64,000 nt of DNA from Curtobacterium sp. VKM Ac-1376 (GCF_015351025.1 NZ_JADKRV010000006.1:124001-188000), one strand, 5' to 3'. Positions 48,351 through 58,496 are shown, numbered from the stretch's first letter. Translations and numbers: made by a program. The notes: generated by a model not told the origin, from the sequence alone.

Positions 48351-48962
48351 CTACGCGCTGTGCTGCACCCGGATGACGCGAAACCCCTTGGCCGTCGAGG
48401 TCCGCGACACGGTGAACTCCTCGCCGAGGGCCCCGACGAGCCACTTCTGCAACGAGTCGCCTCCGAGGTCCTTCGACACGACGAGCCAGGCGTCGCCTCC
48501 GGCCTCGAGCCGGGGCAGCCAGGTGAGCAGGATCTGGTGCAACTCGTCCTTGCCGACGCGGATCGGCGGGTTCGACCAGATCGTCCGGAAGCGCAGGTCG
48601 GCCGGCACGTCGTCCGGCAGCGCGATGGTGACGTTCGACGCCCCGGCAGTCGCGGCGTTGGCGCGCGCGAGTTCCAGCACCCGCTCGTTCACGTCGACAC
48701 CCCAGACCTGCGCGTCGGGGGCCTGCAGCGCCATCGTGATCGCGATCGGCCCCCAGCCGCAGCCGATGTCGAGCAGCGCACCCTCGGGCGCGGGAGTCGG
48801 CACCGTGCCGAGCAGGACCTTCGTGCCACGGTCGACACCGTCGGGGCTGAAGACGCCCGCGGCGGTGGACAGGGTGAGGTCCCGACCGGCGAGCGTGACG
48901 TCCACCTGGCGGGGCCGGAGATCGCTCTCGGGGTTCGCCGAGAAGTAGTGGTCGTTCGCCAT
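48351..48962 (-). CDS. Class I methyltransferase, RsmC-like
   Basis: A 203-residue SAM-dependent methyltransferase. LLDIGCGWGPIAITMAL is the SAM-binding motif and SNPPIRVGK is the NPPF/W-type motif of guanine-N2 rRNA methyltransferases such as RsmC. Only the catalytic half is present, unlike the two-domain E. coli RsmC. Stop lies 11 bases from the convergent dapF stop. Confidence 0.85.
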   Translation of the reverse strand: MANDHYFSANPESDLRPRQVDVTLAGRDLTLSTAAGVFSPDGVDRGTKVLLGTVPTPAPEGALLDIGCGWGPIAITMALQAPDAQVWGVDVNERVLELARANAATAGASNVTIALPDDVPADLRFRTIWSNPPIRVGKDELHQILLTWLPRLEAGGDAWLVVSKDLGGDSLQKWLVGALGEEFTVSRTSTAKGFRVIRVQHSA

Positions 48963-49023
48963 GGATGAACCGTACCGGCAACCGAGTGTGTCGGAAGGCC
49001 GCCAGAGGTAGCCTGTGCACAGG

Positions 49024-50565
49024 ATGACGGATACCGATCAGCAGAACCACCAGACCAACGACGACAGCGCAGAAGGTGTCGTCGAGAGGGTGTTGCGCAA
49101 CGCAGACCGCCGCGCGGCATCGTCCATCTTCGCACCCGCCCAGGCGATCCAGACGCAGTCGGCTGACGACCGCAGCTGGACCGGCGACGGCGACCAGTAC
49201 GACCGTGAGGACCGAGCGGCGCTGCGCCGTGTCGCCGGCCTCTCCACTGAACTCGAGGACGTCACCGAGGTCGAGTACCGCCAGCTGCGGCTCGAGCAGG
49301 TCGTCCTCATCGGCGTGTACCCCCACGGCGACGCGCAGGATGCCGAGAACTCCCTGCGCGAGCTGTCCGCCCTGGCCGAGACGGCCGGTGCGGTCGTGCT
49401 CGACGGGCTCCTGCAGCGCCGGCCCCACCCGGACGCCTCGACCTACCTCGGCAAGGGCAAGGCCGAAGAGCTCGCGATGATCGTGAAGGCCACCGGCGCC
49501 GACACCGTCATCGCGGACACCGAGCTCGCACCCTCGCAGCGCCGTGCGCTCGAGGACGTCGTGAAGGTGAAGGTGATCGACCGTACGGCCGTGATCCTCG
49601 ACATCTTCAGCCAGCACGCCAAGAGCCGCGAGGGCAAGGCGCAGGTCGAACTCGCCCAGCTCGAGTACCTGCTGCCGCGACTGCGCGGTTGGGGTGACTC
49701 GATGTCGCGGCAGGCCGGTGGCCAGGTCTCCGGCGGTGCCGGTATGGGCTCGCGTGGCCCCGGTGAGACGAAGATCGAGCTCGATCGTCGTCGCATCCAC
49801 ACCCGGATGGCCAAGCTGCGCCGCCAGATCGCCGGGTTCCGGCCCGCTCGAGAGGCCAAGCGAGCAGAGCGCAACCGCAACGAGGTGCCGAGCGTCGCCA
49901 TCGCCGGCTACACCAACGCCGGCAAGTCCTCGCTGCTCAACCGGCTGACGAGCGCGGGCGTCCTGGTGCAGAACCAGCTCTTCGCAACGCTGGACGCGAC
50001 CGTCCGCCGGACGACGTCGGCGAAGGGACGCGAGTACACCTTCACCGACACCGTCGGCTTCGTGCGCAACCTGCCGCACCAGCTCGTCGAGGCCTTCCGC
50101 TCCACCCTCGAGGAGGTCGGCGACGCCGACGTCATCGTGCACGTGGTCGACGGCTCGCACCCCGACCCCGGCGCGCAGCTGTCCACCGTGCGCGAGGTCA
50201 TCGGCGAGGTCGGTGCCGGTGACATCCCCGAGATCGTCGTCTTCAACAAGGCGGACCTGATCGACGACGCGCAGCGCCTCGTGCTCATCGGACTCGTGCC
50301 GGACGCGGTGTTCGTGTCGGCCCGTACCGGTGAGGGCATCCCGGAACTCCTCAGCGTCATCGAGGACCGCCTGCCCGAGCCCGACGTCGACCTGACCATC
50401 GTGGTGCCGTACGACCGCGGCGACCTGGTGTCGACGCTGCACGACGCCGGCTCGGTCGAGTCCGTCGACTACGTCGAGAACGGCACGCTCCTGCGCGTGC
50501 GGGTCTTCCAGCGGCAGGTCTCCGAGCTCGAACCGTACGTGGTCACGCCCGCAACGACCGCCTGA
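49024..50565 (+). CDS. hflX: Ribosome-associated GTPase HflX
   Basis: A 513-residue protein with an N-terminal HflX domain (PDASTYLGKGKAEELA), a glycine-rich GGQVSGGAGMGSRGPGETKIE linker, a coiled coil and a GTPase domain with P-loop AGYTNAGKSS (near 295), FTDTVGFVRNLPH, NKAD and a short C-terminal domain. HflX splits stalled ribosomes. The ATG at 49024 is chosen; a GTG three codons earlier is possible. Converges on lexA. Confidence 0.93.
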   Translation: MTDTDQQNHQTNDDSAEGVVERVLRNADRRAASSIFAPAQAIQTQSADDRSWTGDGDQYDREDRAALRRVAGLSTELEDVTEVEYRQLRLEQVVLIGVYPHGDAQDAENSLRELSALAETAGAVVLDGLLQRRPHPDASTYLGKGKAEELAMIVKATGADTVIADTELAPSQRRALEDVVKVKVIDRTAVILDIFSQHAKSREGKAQVELAQLEYLLPRLRGWGDSMSRQAGGQVSGGAGMGSRGPGETKIELDRRRIHTRMAKLRRQIAGFRPAREAKRAERNRNEVPSVAIAGYTNAGKSSLLNRLTSAGVLVQNQLFATLDATVRRTTSAKGREYTFTDTVGFVRNLPHQLVEAFRSTLEEVGDADVIVHVVDGSHPDPGAQLSTVREVIGEVGAGDIPEIVVFNKADLIDDAQRLVLIGLVPDAVFVSARTGEGIPELLSVIEDRLPEPDVDLTIVVPYDRGDLVSTLHDAGSVESVDYVENGTLLRVRVFQRQVSELEPYVVTPATTA

Positions 50566-50625
50566 CGGGAGGCACGGCTCGCGTCCGCAAGACGCCGTCG
50601 TGTTCCCGAGACACCCCGGAACACA

Positions 50626-50655
50626 CGAAACGCCGCCGAATCCGGCGGCGTTTCG
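50626..50655. terminator. hflX / lexA bidirectional terminator
   Basis: A perfect 13-bp stem CGAAACGCCGCCG and complement with AATC loop lies between the convergent genes and ends in TTTCG on one side. The GCCGCCGAATCCGGCGGC core is identical to that at 19781-19800, and an AAGACGCCGTCGTGTTCCC module just upstream (50589-50607) matches that region in reverse. Confidence 0.7.
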
Positions 50656-50710
50656 TCGTGGTGCGGACGTCGAGCGATGACGACGGCCCCCAGCCCCCGG
50701 CGTGGGCGCG

Positions 50711-51355
50711 TCAGAGGGAGCGGAGGACCGCGACGACCTTGCCGAGCACCGAGGCGGCGTCGCCGAGGATCGGCTCGAAGGCCGTGTTCCGCGGCAGCAG
50801 CCAGGTGTGGCCGTCGCGCTGGCGGAAGACCTTCACCGTGGCCTCTTCGTCGAGCATGGCCGCGACGATGTCGCCGTTCTCGGCGGTCTGCTGCGCCCGG
50901 ACGACGACCCAGTCGCCGTCGCAGATCGCGGCGTCGATCATCGACTCGCCGACGACCTTGAGCATGAAGAGCTCGCCGGTGCCGACGAGCTGCCGGGGGA
51001 GCGGGATGATCTCGTCGACGTGCTGCTCGGCGGTGATCGGGACACCGGCCGCGATCCGGCCGACGAGCGGCACGAGCGTGGTGGCGTCGATGTCCGGTCC
51101 GCCGACGTCGGAGGACGGCTCGTCCACCAGGACCTCGAGCGCCCGCGGGCGGTTCGGGTCGCGGCGGATCCATCCGCCGAGTTCGAGCTGTCCGAGCTGG
51201 TGGGAGACGCTCGACAGGGACGAGAGGCCGGCCGCGTCGCCGATCTCGCGCATGCTCGGCGGGTAGCCGCGCGACGCGATCGACGCACGGATCGCGTCGA
51301 GGATCGCCTGCTGCTTCGCCGTCAGCGGCTTCTGGCCCCGCAGTTCGTCCACCAC
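50711..51355 (-). CDS. lexA: SOS repressor LexA
   Basis: A 214-residue repressor. The N-terminal winged helix is at about 8-75 ([24 protein letters not shown]), the Ala-Gly cleavage site is in GRIAAGVPI, the catalytic Ser is in VGESMID and the Lys in EEATVKVF. It represses SOS genes until RecA triggers self-cleavage. The start is GTG. Two imperfect SOS boxes lie upstream, consistent with autoregulation. Confidence 0.96.
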   Translation of the reverse strand: MVDELRGQKPLTAKQQAILDAIRASIASRGYPPSMREIGDAAGLSSLSSVSHQLGQLELGGWIRRDPNRPRALEVLVDEPSSDVGGPDIDATTLVPLVGRIAAGVPITAEQHVDEIIPLPRQLVGTGELFMLKVVGESMIDAAICDGDWVVVRAQQTAENGDIVAAMLDEEATVKVFRQRDGHTWLLPRNTAFEPILGDAASVLGKVVAVLRSL

Positions 51356-51431
51356 GTCGTCTCGCTTTCGTCGATGCCGGTCCGGCCGCGGCGGGAATGT
51401 CGGTGGTCCCCGTCAGGCTTGCCCCAGTCGA

Positions 51432-51447
51432 TCGAAACAGTATCCGA
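51432..51447. promoter_or_regulatory. Imperfect SOS box near lexA
   Basis: TCGAAA-CAGT-ATCCGA matches the LexA palindrome TCGAAC-N4-GTTCGA at 9 of 12 positions. It lies 77 bases before the lexA start and is well placed for autoregulation. Confidence 0.5.
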
Positions 51448-51534
51448 CCAGCCAGGGCCGGACAAACACCTGTTCGAGCGTGTCGCAAGAAAACCCCCAG
51501 AAATCCCTCCCAGGGGACTTGTGCGCCGCCTCGT

Positions 51535-51550
51535 TCGAAACTATGTTCGG
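51535..51550. promoter_or_regulatory. SOS box ahead of the LysM gene
   Basis: TCGAAA-CTAT-GTTCGG matches the LexA palindrome at 10 of 12 positions, 42 bases before the LysM protein start. It sits between divergent lexA and the LysM gene, as in other actinobacteria where this neighbour is SOS-controlled. Confidence 0.65.
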
Positions 51551-51591
51551 TACAGGACTTCGGTTCCACCGAACGGGAAGGCAAGAAGGAC

Positions 51592-51969
51592 ATGAGCACC
51601 ATCGCCATCGCTGACATCCAGCGCACCGCGGCGCCCGCCGTGCGTACCCGCCTGCGTCTGACGCGTCGCGGCCGCATCGTCTTCACGACGCTCGCCGCGA
51701 TCCCCCTCCTCATCGTCGTCGCCCTCGGCGTGCTGAACGGCGGCCAGGCTTCGGCCGGCGACGCCGCCGCCGGTGGGACGCGCACCCACTTCGAGACCGT
51801 GACGATCCAGCCGGGCGAGACGCTCTGGCAGCTCGCCGAAGAGACCGCTCCGAACTCCGACCCGCGCGACTTCGTGCAGGACGTCGTGAGCCTCAACGCA
51901 CTCGACGGCTCGGCGCTCCAGGCGGGCGAGCAGGTCTCCATCCCGACCAAGTACACGTCCGGCGAGTAG
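51592..51969 (+). CDS. LysM-domain membrane protein, ChiZ/DivS-like SOS cell-division inhibitor
   Basis: A 125-residue protein with a basic N-terminus, one membrane helix (about 31-50) and a C-terminal LysM domain (VTIQPGETLWQLAEETAPNSDPRDFVQDVVSLNALDGSALQAGEQVSIP). Divergent placement next to lexA matches Mycobacterium ChiZ (Rv2719c) and Corynebacterium DivS, which block division after DNA damage. An SOS box lies upstream. The inhibitor role is inferred from position and architecture. Confidence 0.78.
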   Translation: MSTIAIADIQRTAAPAVRTRLRLTRRGRIVFTTLAAIPLLIVVALGVLNGGQASAGDAAAGGTRTHFETVTIQPGETLWQLAEETAPNSDPRDFVQDVVSLNALDGSALQAGEQVSIPTKYTSGE

Positions 51970-52033
51970 CGATCACGGCAGTCCCGTCCAGACGGCTGGT
52001 CCCCGCACGGTGACAGCGGCCTACGATGGATCG

Positions 52034-53140
52034 GTGGCATTCACGCTCGAAGACCTCCCGATCCGAGACGACCTCCGTGGTCAGAGCCCGTACGGCGCTC
52101 CGCAGAAGCACGTCCGTGTCCAGCTGAACGTCAACGAGAACACGCATCCCGTTCCCGACGACGTGGCCGACGACATCGTCGACTCCATCAGGCAGGCCCT
52201 GCTGACGGTCAACAGGTACCCGGATCGCGAGTTCACCGAACTCCGGCAGTCGCTGGCCGGCTACCTCGGTCACGATCTGACCGCCGAGCAGCTCTGGGCG
52301 GCGAACGGGTCGAACGAGGTCCTGCAGCAGCTCCTCCAGGCATTCGGTGGCCCCGGGCGCTCCGTCCTCGGGTTCCCGCCCACGTACTCGATGCACTCGA
52401 TCCTCGCATCGGGGACCGGCACCACCTGGATCCCCGCGCAGCGCGACGACGAGTTCCGTATCTCGCCCGAGACCGTCGTGGCCGCGATCCGTGCGCACCA
52501 GCCGGACATCGTGTTCCTGTGCGGGCCGAACAACCCGACCGGGACCCCGCTCGAGATCGAGACCATCGCCGCCGCGTACGACGCGACCGACGGCATCGTG
52601 ATGGTTGACGAGGCCTACGCGGAGTTCATGCCGTCCGACGCGCCGAGCGCCCTGACGCTCTTACCCGGTCGCGAGCGGCTCGTGGTCTCGCGCACGATGA
52701 GCAAGGCGTTCGCGTTCGCCGGAGCCCGGGTCGGGTACATGGCGGCGCACCCCGCCGTGATCGACGCTGTGCGGCTCGTCCGGCTGCCGTACCACCTGTC
52801 CGCGCTGACCCAGGCGGCCGCGATCGCCGCGCTCCGGCACGCGCCCGAGATGCTCGCGATGGTGGACGACATCAAGACCCAGCGCGACCGCATGGTGACC
52901 GAACTCCGGGCCATGGGCTACCGCACCTACGAGACCTGGTCGAACTTCGTCCTGTTCGGCGGTGTCGCGGACCCGCACGCCGCGTTCGAGTCGCTGCTCG
53001 AGCGGGACGTGATCGTGCGCGACCTCGGGATCCCGAACCACCTGCGTGTGAGTGCGGGGACGGCGGAGGAGACCACCGCGTTCCTCGACGCCATGCGGCA
53101 GGTGGCCGCTGAGCAGCCGCCGGTTAGGGTTGAGGCATGA
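52034..53140 (+). CDS. hisC: Histidinol-phosphate aminotransferase
   Basis: A 368-residue PLP aminotransferase of fold type [48 protein letters not shown] and the PLP-lysine motif [16 protein letters not shown] are intact. The GTG at 52034 has GATGGAT upstream; GTG at 52010 lacks any. It starts a hisC-hisB-hisH-hisA histidine operon with overlapping stop/start codons. Confidence 0.94.
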   Translation: MAFTLEDLPIRDDLRGQSPYGAPQKHVRVQLNVNENTHPVPDDVADDIVDSIRQALLTVNRYPDREFTELRQSLAGYLGHDLTAEQLWAANGSNEVLQQLLQAFGGPGRSVLGFPPTYSMHSILASGTGTTWIPAQRDDEFRISPETVVAAIRAHQPDIVFLCGPNNPTGTPLEIETIAAAYDATDGIVMVDEAYAEFMPSDAPSALTLLPGRERLVVSRTMSKAFAFAGARVGYMAAHPAVIDAVRLVRLPYHLSALTQAAAIAALRHAPEMLAMVDDIKTQRDRMVTELRAMGYRTYETWSNFVLFGGVADPHAAFESLLERDVIVRDLGIPNHLRVSAGTAEETTAFLDAMRQVAAEQPPVRVEA

Positions 53141-53739
53141 CCGCCCGCACCGCCTCGATCAGCCGCCGGACGAGCGAATCGAGCGTCGAACTCGAGCTCG
53201 ACCTGGACGGCACCGGGGCCTCGACGATCTCGACCTCCGTCCCGTTCTTCGACCACATGCTCACCGCGTTCAGCAAACACTCGCTCATCGACCTGCGGGT
53301 CACGTCGACGGGCGACACCGACATCGACGTGCACCACACCGTCGAGGACACCGGAATCGTCCTCGGGCAGGCCATCAAGCAGGCGCTCGGTGACCGTTCC
53401 GGCATCGGCCGCTACGGCGACGCCCTCGTGCCCCTCGATGAAGCGCTGGCCCAGGCCGTCGTGGACGTCTCCGGGCGGCCGTTCCTGGTGCACTCCGGCG
53501 AGCCAGCGGGCTTCGAGTTCCACCGCATCGGCGGCCACTTCACCGGGTCGATGATCCGCCACGTGTTCGAGGCGATCACGTTCAACGCCGGCATCACCGT
53601 GCACGTCCGCGTGCTCGAGGGCCGCGACCCCCACCACATCGCCGAGGCCGAGTTCAAGGCGTTCGCCCGTGCCATGCGCAAGGCGGTCGAACTGGACCCC
53701 CGCGTCGACGGCATCCCCTCCACGAAGGGCGCCCTGTGA
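53137..53739 (+). CDS. hisB: Imidazoleglycerol-phosphate dehydratase
   Basis: A 200-residue monofunctional dehydratase. The manganese ligands are in [42 protein letters not shown] and [15 protein letters not shown]. Converts IGP to imidazole acetol phosphate in histidine synthesis. The ATG overlaps the hisC stop by 4 bases (ATGA). Confidence 0.97.
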   Translation: MTARTASISRRTSESSVELELDLDGTGASTISTSVPFFDHMLTAFSKHSLIDLRVTSTGDTDIDVHHTVEDTGIVLGQAIKQALGDRSGIGRYGDALVPLDEALAQAVVDVSGRPFLVHSGEPAGFEFHRIGGHFTGSMIRHVFEAITFNAGITVHVRVLEGRDPHHIAEAEFKAFARAMRKAVELDPRVDGIPSTKGAL

Positions 53740-54374
53740 CCGCCGCGAAGCCGAACGTCGTCGTCCTCGACTACGGGTCTGGGAACGTGCACTCTGCCGC
53801 CAAGGCACTCGAGCGCGCCGGGGCCGAGGTCACCCTGACCGCCGACAAGCAGGCGGCGCTCCGTGCGGACGGCCTGCTCGTGCCGGGCGTGGGAGCGTTC
53901 GCCGCCGTGGTCGACCAGCTCGAGGGTGTGCGGGGCGGCGAGATCGTCGACCACCGTCTGGCCGGCGGGCGGCCCGTCCTCGGCATCTGCGTCGGCATGC
54001 AGGTGCTGTTCGCGCGCGGTGTCGAACGTGGTGCCGACGTCGAGGGACTCGGACAATGGCCCGGCACCGTCGAGGAGATCCAGGCGGAGGTCCTGCCGCA
54101 CATGGGCTGGAACACGGTCGAGGCGCCCGAGGACTCCGTGCTGTTCGACGGCCTGCACGACGAGCGCTTCTACTTCGTGCACTCCTACGGCGTGACCGAC
54201 TTCCCGCTCGACGCGTACGGCCCGTTCCGTGCGCCCCGGCTGACGTGGGCCGAGCACGGGCAACGGTTCATCGCCGCGGTCGAGAACGGGCCCCTCACCG
54301 CCACGCAGTTCCACCCTGAGAAGTCCGGTGAGCCGGGCATCCGCCTGCTGACCAACTGGGTGCGATCGCTCTGA
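53736..54374 (+). CDS. hisH: Imidazole glycerol phosphate synthase, glutaminase subunit
   Basis: A 212-residue class I amidotransferase with catalytic Cys in [11 protein letters not shown], His/Glu in TQFHPEKSG, and [15 protein letters not shown] at the N-terminus. Supplies ammonia to HisF. GTG start overlaps hisB (GTGA). HisF is not in this window. Confidence 0.95.
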   Translation: MTAAKPNVVVLDYGSGNVHSAAKALERAGAEVTLTADKQAALRADGLLVPGVGAFAAVVDQLEGVRGGEIVDHRLAGGRPVLGICVGMQVLFARGVERGADVEGLGQWPGTVEEIQAEVLPHMGWNTVEAPEDSVLFDGLHDERFYFVHSYGVTDFPLDAYGPFRAPRLTWAEHGQRFIAAVENGPLTATQFHPEKSGEPGIRLLTNWVRSL

Positions 54375-54428
54375 TCCCGGCCGGCGACGAGCGCGACGGC
54401 CGGTGCCGGACGCGCGCCGTGCCTCCGA

Positions 54429-54477
54429 GCCGACCGCCGACCGCCGACCGCCGACAGCCGACCGCCGACCGCCGACA
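54429..54477. repeat. 7-bp tandem repeat, seven units
   Basis: Seven exact-length units of GCCGACC, with units 4 and 7 ending in GACA instead of GACC, lie between hisH and hisA. The period is not a multiple of three and the region is outside both genes. A slippage-prone array is likely. The flanking bases before hisA hold a GACAGGACC ribosome-binding site. Confidence 0.85.
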
Positions 54478-54508
54478 GCTGCTCCACCGCAACGAAACCG
54501 ACAGGACC

Positions 54509-55255
54509 ATGACCGACCTCACCGACACCCCACCCCTCGTCCTGCTGCCCGCCGTCGACGTCGTCGACGGTCAGGCGGTGCGGCTCACCCAGGGCGAGGC
54601 CGGGAGCGAGACGGGCTACGGCGACCCGGTCGCCGCAGCACGCACGTGGCGTGACCAGGGCGCTGAGTGGATCCACCTGGTGGACCTCGACGCCGCCTTC
54701 GGTCGTGGGGACAACCGCAAGGTCATCGCGCACGCCGTTCGCGAGGTCGAGGGCGTGTCCGTCGAGCTGTCCGGGGGCATCCGCGACGACTCCTCGCTCG
54801 AGGCTGCGCTGGCGACGGGTGCTGCACGCGTCAACCTCGGCACCGCTGCCCTGGAGCACCCGGAGTGGGCGGCCCGCGTGATCGGCGAGTACGGCGAGCA
54901 GATCGCCGTCGGGCTGGACGTCCGTGGCACCACACTGTCCAGCCGCGGCTGGACCGAGGACGCCGGCGACCTGTGGGAGGTCCTGGACCGCCTGGAGGCG
55001 GCCGGGTGCGCGCGCTACGTGGTGACCGACGTGACGAAGGACGGCACGCTGCAGGGGCCGAACGTCGAGCTGCTCCGCCAGGTGTGCGACCGCACCGACC
55101 AGCCCGTCGTCGCCTCGGGTGGGATCTCCACGCTCGACGACCTCCGTTCGCTCCGCGAACTCGTGCCGTACGGGCTCGAGGGCGCGATCATCGGCAAGGC
55201 GCTGTACTCCGGGGCGTTCACACTGCCGGCCGCACTCGACATCGCCTCGGAGTAG
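54509..55255 (+). CDS. hisA: Phosphoribosyl isomerase (HisA/PriA)
   Basis: A 248-residue TIM barrel. [19 protein letters not shown] carries the first catalytic Asp and [13 protein letters not shown] the second, with phosphate loops [12 protein letters not shown] and [12 protein letters not shown]. In actinobacteria lacking TrpF this enzyme (PriA) also serves tryptophan synthesis; whether trpF exists here is not visible. The ATG at 54509 follows GACAGGACC. Confidence 0.93.
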   Translation: MTDLTDTPPLVLLPAVDVVDGQAVRLTQGEAGSETGYGDPVAAARTWRDQGAEWIHLVDLDAAFGRGDNRKVIAHAVREVEGVSVELSGGIRDDSSLEAALATGAARVNLGTAALEHPEWAARVIGEYGEQIAVGLDVRGTTLSSRGWTEDAGDLWEVLDRLEAAGCARYVVTDVTKDGTLQGPNVELLRQVCDRTDQPVVASGGISTLDDLRSLRELVPYGLEGAIIGKALYSGAFTLPAALDIASE

Positions 55256-55259
55256 CACC

Positions 55260-56075
55260 GTGGCGGGCATCTCGAACGGCCGCGGCACCGGGCCGGACGC
55301 CGACGACGCGCACACCCCCGGCGGGGCGGCGGACTCGGCGGGCTTCTCGTGGGAAGGTCGCACGTTCGACCACCACGACACCGCGTTCGCCGACGACGAC
55401 GGACTCGCCGACCCCGCGGTGGTCGCGGCCATCGGCTCGCTCGCCGGCGGTGCGTCCCAGGCGGCGATCGTCGAGGCGCTCCGGACCGCCCGCCTGCTCA
55501 TCCCGCTCATCGCCGAGGCCGGCGACGTGGGGGAGACCGACGAGGGCAAGCTCGTCGACAAGACCCAGGAACTCTCGATCGTGACGGTCGCCGGCCCGGA
55601 CGGTCGCAGCGTGATGCCGGCGTTCACCTCGGTCGAGGCCATGCGCTCCTGGGACCCGGACGCGCGCCCCGTGCCGGTGGAGTCCCGCCGCGTGGCGATG
55701 GCCGCGGCGAGCGAGGACACCCAGCTCGTCGTGCTCGACCCGAAGTCGCCGACCGAGTTCGTGCTGCGTCGACCGGCCGTGTGGGCGCTCGGGCAGGACC
55801 TGCCGTGGACCCCGTGCTTCGAGGACCCGGAGGTCGCGCGGGCCTTCGCCGCGTCGGTCGACCAGGAGCCGAGCGTCGCGCGGGTCGAACTCGCCCCGGG
55901 CGACCCGGTCGGTCGGTTCGCCGGGCCGGAGCTGACCGTCGGGCTGGCACTGCACGCGGGGCTCGACCGCGAACAGGTCGGGGTGCTCGTCCGGCGGCTG
56001 CAGGAGCGCTGGTCGGCCGACCCGGTGATCGCCGAGCGTGTCGACAGCATGCGCGTCGCCCTCCGTACAGCCTGA
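55260..56075 (+). CDS. SseB family protein
   Basis: A 271-residue protein. The N-terminal 45 residues are Gly/Asp-rich, and then comes an SseB domain (LIPLIAEAGD, VMPAFTSVEAMRSW, AVWALGQDLPWTPC) similar to the C-terminal part of enhanced serine sensitivity proteins. Starts with GTG 4 bases after the hisA stop, so it is probably read through from the his operon. Function unclear. Confidence 0.85.
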   Translation: MAGISNGRGTGPDADDAHTPGGAADSAGFSWEGRTFDHHDTAFADDDGLADPAVVAAIGSLAGGASQAAIVEALRTARLLIPLIAEAGDVGETDEGKLVDKTQELSIVTVAGPDGRSVMPAFTSVEAMRSWDPDARPVPVESRRVAMAAASEDTQLVVLDPKSPTEFVLRRPAVWALGQDLPWTPCFEDPEVARAFAASVDQEPSVARVELAPGDPVGRFAGPELTVGLALHAGLDREQVGVLVRRLQERWSADPVIAERVDSMRVALRTA

Positions 56076-56154
56076 GGATCAGCAGCTCGACGATCAGCGA
56101 GCCCTGGCGGCGGTGCGACCCCGGCCGGAGCGGTGTCGCCGGTACGATGACGGG

Positions 56155-57030
56155 GTGAGCACGAACCCGACGATCAACCCCTCCGGCGCGACCACCTTCG
56201 GTCCGACGGGGCGACCCGTCCGGGAATTCCCCGTGCCCGAGGAGCTCGACAGCACCGGACCTGCCCGCATCATCGCGCTCTGCAACCAGAAGGGCGGCGT
56301 CGGCAAGACCACGACGGCGATCAACCTCGGCGCGGCGCTCGCGGAGTACGGCCGCAAGGTCCTCGCCGTCGACTTCGACCCGCAGGGCGCCCTGTCCGCC
56401 GGCCTCGGAGTCCGGACACACGACATCCACACCGTGTACGACCTGCTGATGGGTGCCGTGAAGGACCCGAACCAGGTCATCCAGCCGACGAACACCCCCG
56501 GGCTCGACGTGATCCCCGCGAACATCGACCTGTCCGCGGCCGAGGTCCACCTGGTCAACGAGGTCGCCCGCGAGCAGATCCTGGCGAGTGTTCTGCGCAA
56601 GGTGGCGAACGACTACGACGTGATCCTGGTCGACTGCCAGCCGTCCCTCGGGCTGCTCACCGTGAACGCGCTCACCGCCGCGCACGGCGTGCTCATCCCG
56701 CTCGAGTGCGAATTCTTCGCGCTCCGCGGGGTCGCCCTGCTCATCGAGACCATCGACAAGGTGCGGGACCGCCTGAACCCGGCGCTGACGCTCGACGGCA
56801 TCCTGCCGACCATGTACGACTCGCGCACCCTGCACTCGCGTGAGGTCATGGAGCGCGTCGTCGACACCTTCGACGACCGTGTGCTCGACACCGTCATCGG
56901 GCGCACCGTGAAGTTCCCCGACGCCACCGTCTCCGCTCGTCCGATCACGCAGACCGCGCCCGACCACGCCGCCGCACACGCCTACCGGCAGCTCGCACGA
57001 GAGCTCGTCCAGCGTGGCGCCGTCGCCTGA
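56155..57030 (+). CDS. ParA family ATPase
   Basis: A 291-residue deviant Walker ATPase. The CNQKGGVGKTTTAINLG P-loop (near residue 40) with signature lysine, VDFDPQGALSAGLG and VDCQPSLGLLTVNAL are typical. The chromosomal ParA near the origin usually pairs with ParB; no parB is here. It overlaps scpA by 17 bases, a conserved actinobacterial arrangement suggesting a role with the SMC-ScpAB complex. Start is GTG. Confidence 0.88.
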   Translation: MSTNPTINPSGATTFGPTGRPVREFPVPEELDSTGPARIIALCNQKGGVGKTTTAINLGAALAEYGRKVLAVDFDPQGALSAGLGVRTHDIHTVYDLLMGAVKDPNQVIQPTNTPGLDVIPANIDLSAAEVHLVNEVAREQILASVLRKVANDYDVILVDCQPSLGLLTVNALTAAHGVLIPLECEFFALRGVALLIETIDKVRDRLNPALTLDGILPTMYDSRTLHSREVMERVVDTFDDRVLDTVIGRTVKFPDATVSARPITQTAPDHAAAHAYRQLARELVQRGAVA

Positions 57031-57817
57031 CGCGGGGTTCCGGGTCCGGCTCACCAACTTCGACGGCCCGTTCGACCTCCTGCTGTCGCTCATCACGAAG
57101 CACGAGCTCGACATCACCGAGGTCGCGCTGGGCGCAGTGACGGGAGAGTTCATCCAGTACGTCCGGCAGGCCGAGTCCGCCGACGAACTCGACGAGGCGA
57201 GTGCGTTCCTCGTCGTCGCGGCGACCCTGCTCGACCTGAAGATCGTCGGGCTGCTGCCGCAGGGCGAACTCGTCGACGCCGAGGACGTCGCTCTTCTGGA
57301 AGCCCGCGACCTGCTGTTCGCTCGGCTGCTGCAGTACCGCGCGTTCAAGCAGGCCGCCGATTGGTTCGGGGAGCGCTGGGGCGTCGAGTCGCGCCGCCAC
57401 GTGCGGAGCGTCCGGCTCGAGGAACGATTCCGCGCCCGCACTCCCGAGCTCGTCTGGACCCTGTCGGTGCAGGACTTCGCTGCCCTCGCCGCGCTGGCCT
57501 TCGCTCCGCGGGAGATCCCGACCGTCGGCCTCGACCACCTGCACGCCCCGCTGATCAGCATCCGTGAGCAGGCCGCGATCGTCGTCTCGATCCTTCGCAC
57601 CCGTGATGGTGAAGGGGTCTCGTTCCGCGAACTGGTCGCGGGCGTCCATGAGACGGGTATCGTGGTGGCTCGCTTCCTCGCGATCCTCGAGCTGTACCGG
57701 AACGCGTCGATCTCGTTCGAGCAGCTCGAGCCGCTCGGGGAGCTGACACTGCGGTGGACCGCCGAGGACTGGTCCGACGAGAGCCTCGCGAACCTGGGAG
57801 CCGACTATGACGGATGA
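57014..57817 (+). CDS. scpA: Segregation and condensation protein A
   Basis: A 267-residue kleisin. The N-terminal LTNFDGPFDLLLSLITKHELDITEV and FLVVAATLLDLKIVGLLP bind the SMC neck, and a C-terminal winged helix (VSFRELVAGVHETGIVVARFLAILELYRNASISFEQ) caps the other SMC head. GTG start inside the parA end; scpB overlaps its stop by 11 bases. Confidence 0.95.
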   Translation: MAPSPDAGFRVRLTNFDGPFDLLLSLITKHELDITEVALGAVTGEFIQYVRQAESADELDEASAFLVVAATLLDLKIVGLLPQGELVDAEDVALLEARDLLFARLLQYRAFKQAADWFGERWGVESRRHVRSVRLEERFRARTPELVWTLSVQDFAALAALAFAPREIPTVGLDHLHAPLISIREQAAIVVSILRTRDGEGVSFRELVAGVHETGIVVARFLAILELYRNASISFEQLEPLGELTLRWTAEDWSDESLANLGADYDG

Positions 57818-58496
57818 CGCGCACGACGCGTCCAGCGCCGAACCCGGCGGCGCCGACGAGATGGCCGACGCCCGCGCGATCGAGCGCGAGATCCACGAAC
57901 GCGCCGCGTCCGAGGCTCACCCCACCATCCCCATCGACCGTCAGCTCGAGGCCATCCTCATGATCGCCGACGAGCCCCAGTCGCTCGTCGCGCTCGGTGC
58001 CGCCGTCGGTTCGCCCGTCCCCGCCGTGCGCCAGGCGATCGAACGCCTGGTCGCGGACTTCGACGGCGTCGACGGCACGATCCGCCGCGGCTTCGAACTG
58101 CGCGAGGTCGGTGGCGGCTGGCGCTTCTACGTCCGTGCCGACCTGGACCCCGTTGTCGAGCAGTTCGTCGAGGCCGAGCGCCCCTCGCGCCTGTCGCAGG
58201 CCGCGCTCGAGACCCTCGCGGTGGTCGCGTACAAGCAGCCGATCACCCGCTCGCAGATCGCCTCGATCCGCGCCGTCAACGTCGACGGTGTCGTCCGCAC
58301 CCTGGTGGCGCGCGGCCTCATCGAGGAGTCGTTCACCGACGCCGAGACCGGCGCCATCAACTACGTCACGTCTGACCTGCTCCTGCAGCAGCTCGGCATC
58401 AACTCGCTCGACGAGCTGCCGCTCATCTCGCCCCTCCTGGACGACGGTGCGGACGGCTTCGAGCAGAACGAAGGGATCCCCGATGGCAGGGTTTGA
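57807..58496 (+). CDS. scpB: Segregation and condensation protein B
   Basis: A 229-residue protein with two winged helices: LEAILMIADEPQSLVALGAAV and ALETLAVVAYKQPITRSQIASIRAVNVDGVVRTLVARGLIEE. It dimerises and binds ScpA in the bacterial condensin. The first 35 residues are acidic. It overlaps both scpA and the following pseudouridine synthase gene. Confidence 0.95.
   Translation: MTDDAHDASSAEPGGADEMADARAIEREIHERAASEAHPTIPIDRQLEAILMIADEPQSLVALGAAVGSPVPAVRQAIERLVADFDGVDGTIRRGFELREVGGGWRFYVRADLDPVVEQFVEAERPSRLSQAALETLAVVAYKQPITRSQIASIRAVNVDGVVRTLVARGLIEESFTDAETGAINYVTSDLLLQQLGINSLDELPLISPLLDDGADGFEQNEGIPDGRV

Noticed and set aside
47371..50442. Very long minus-strand open frame opposite dapF, the methyltransferase and hflX
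   Set aside because: It is an artefact of high GC at third positions. The plus-strand hflX and dapF and the minus-strand methyltransferase in another frame are clear family members.
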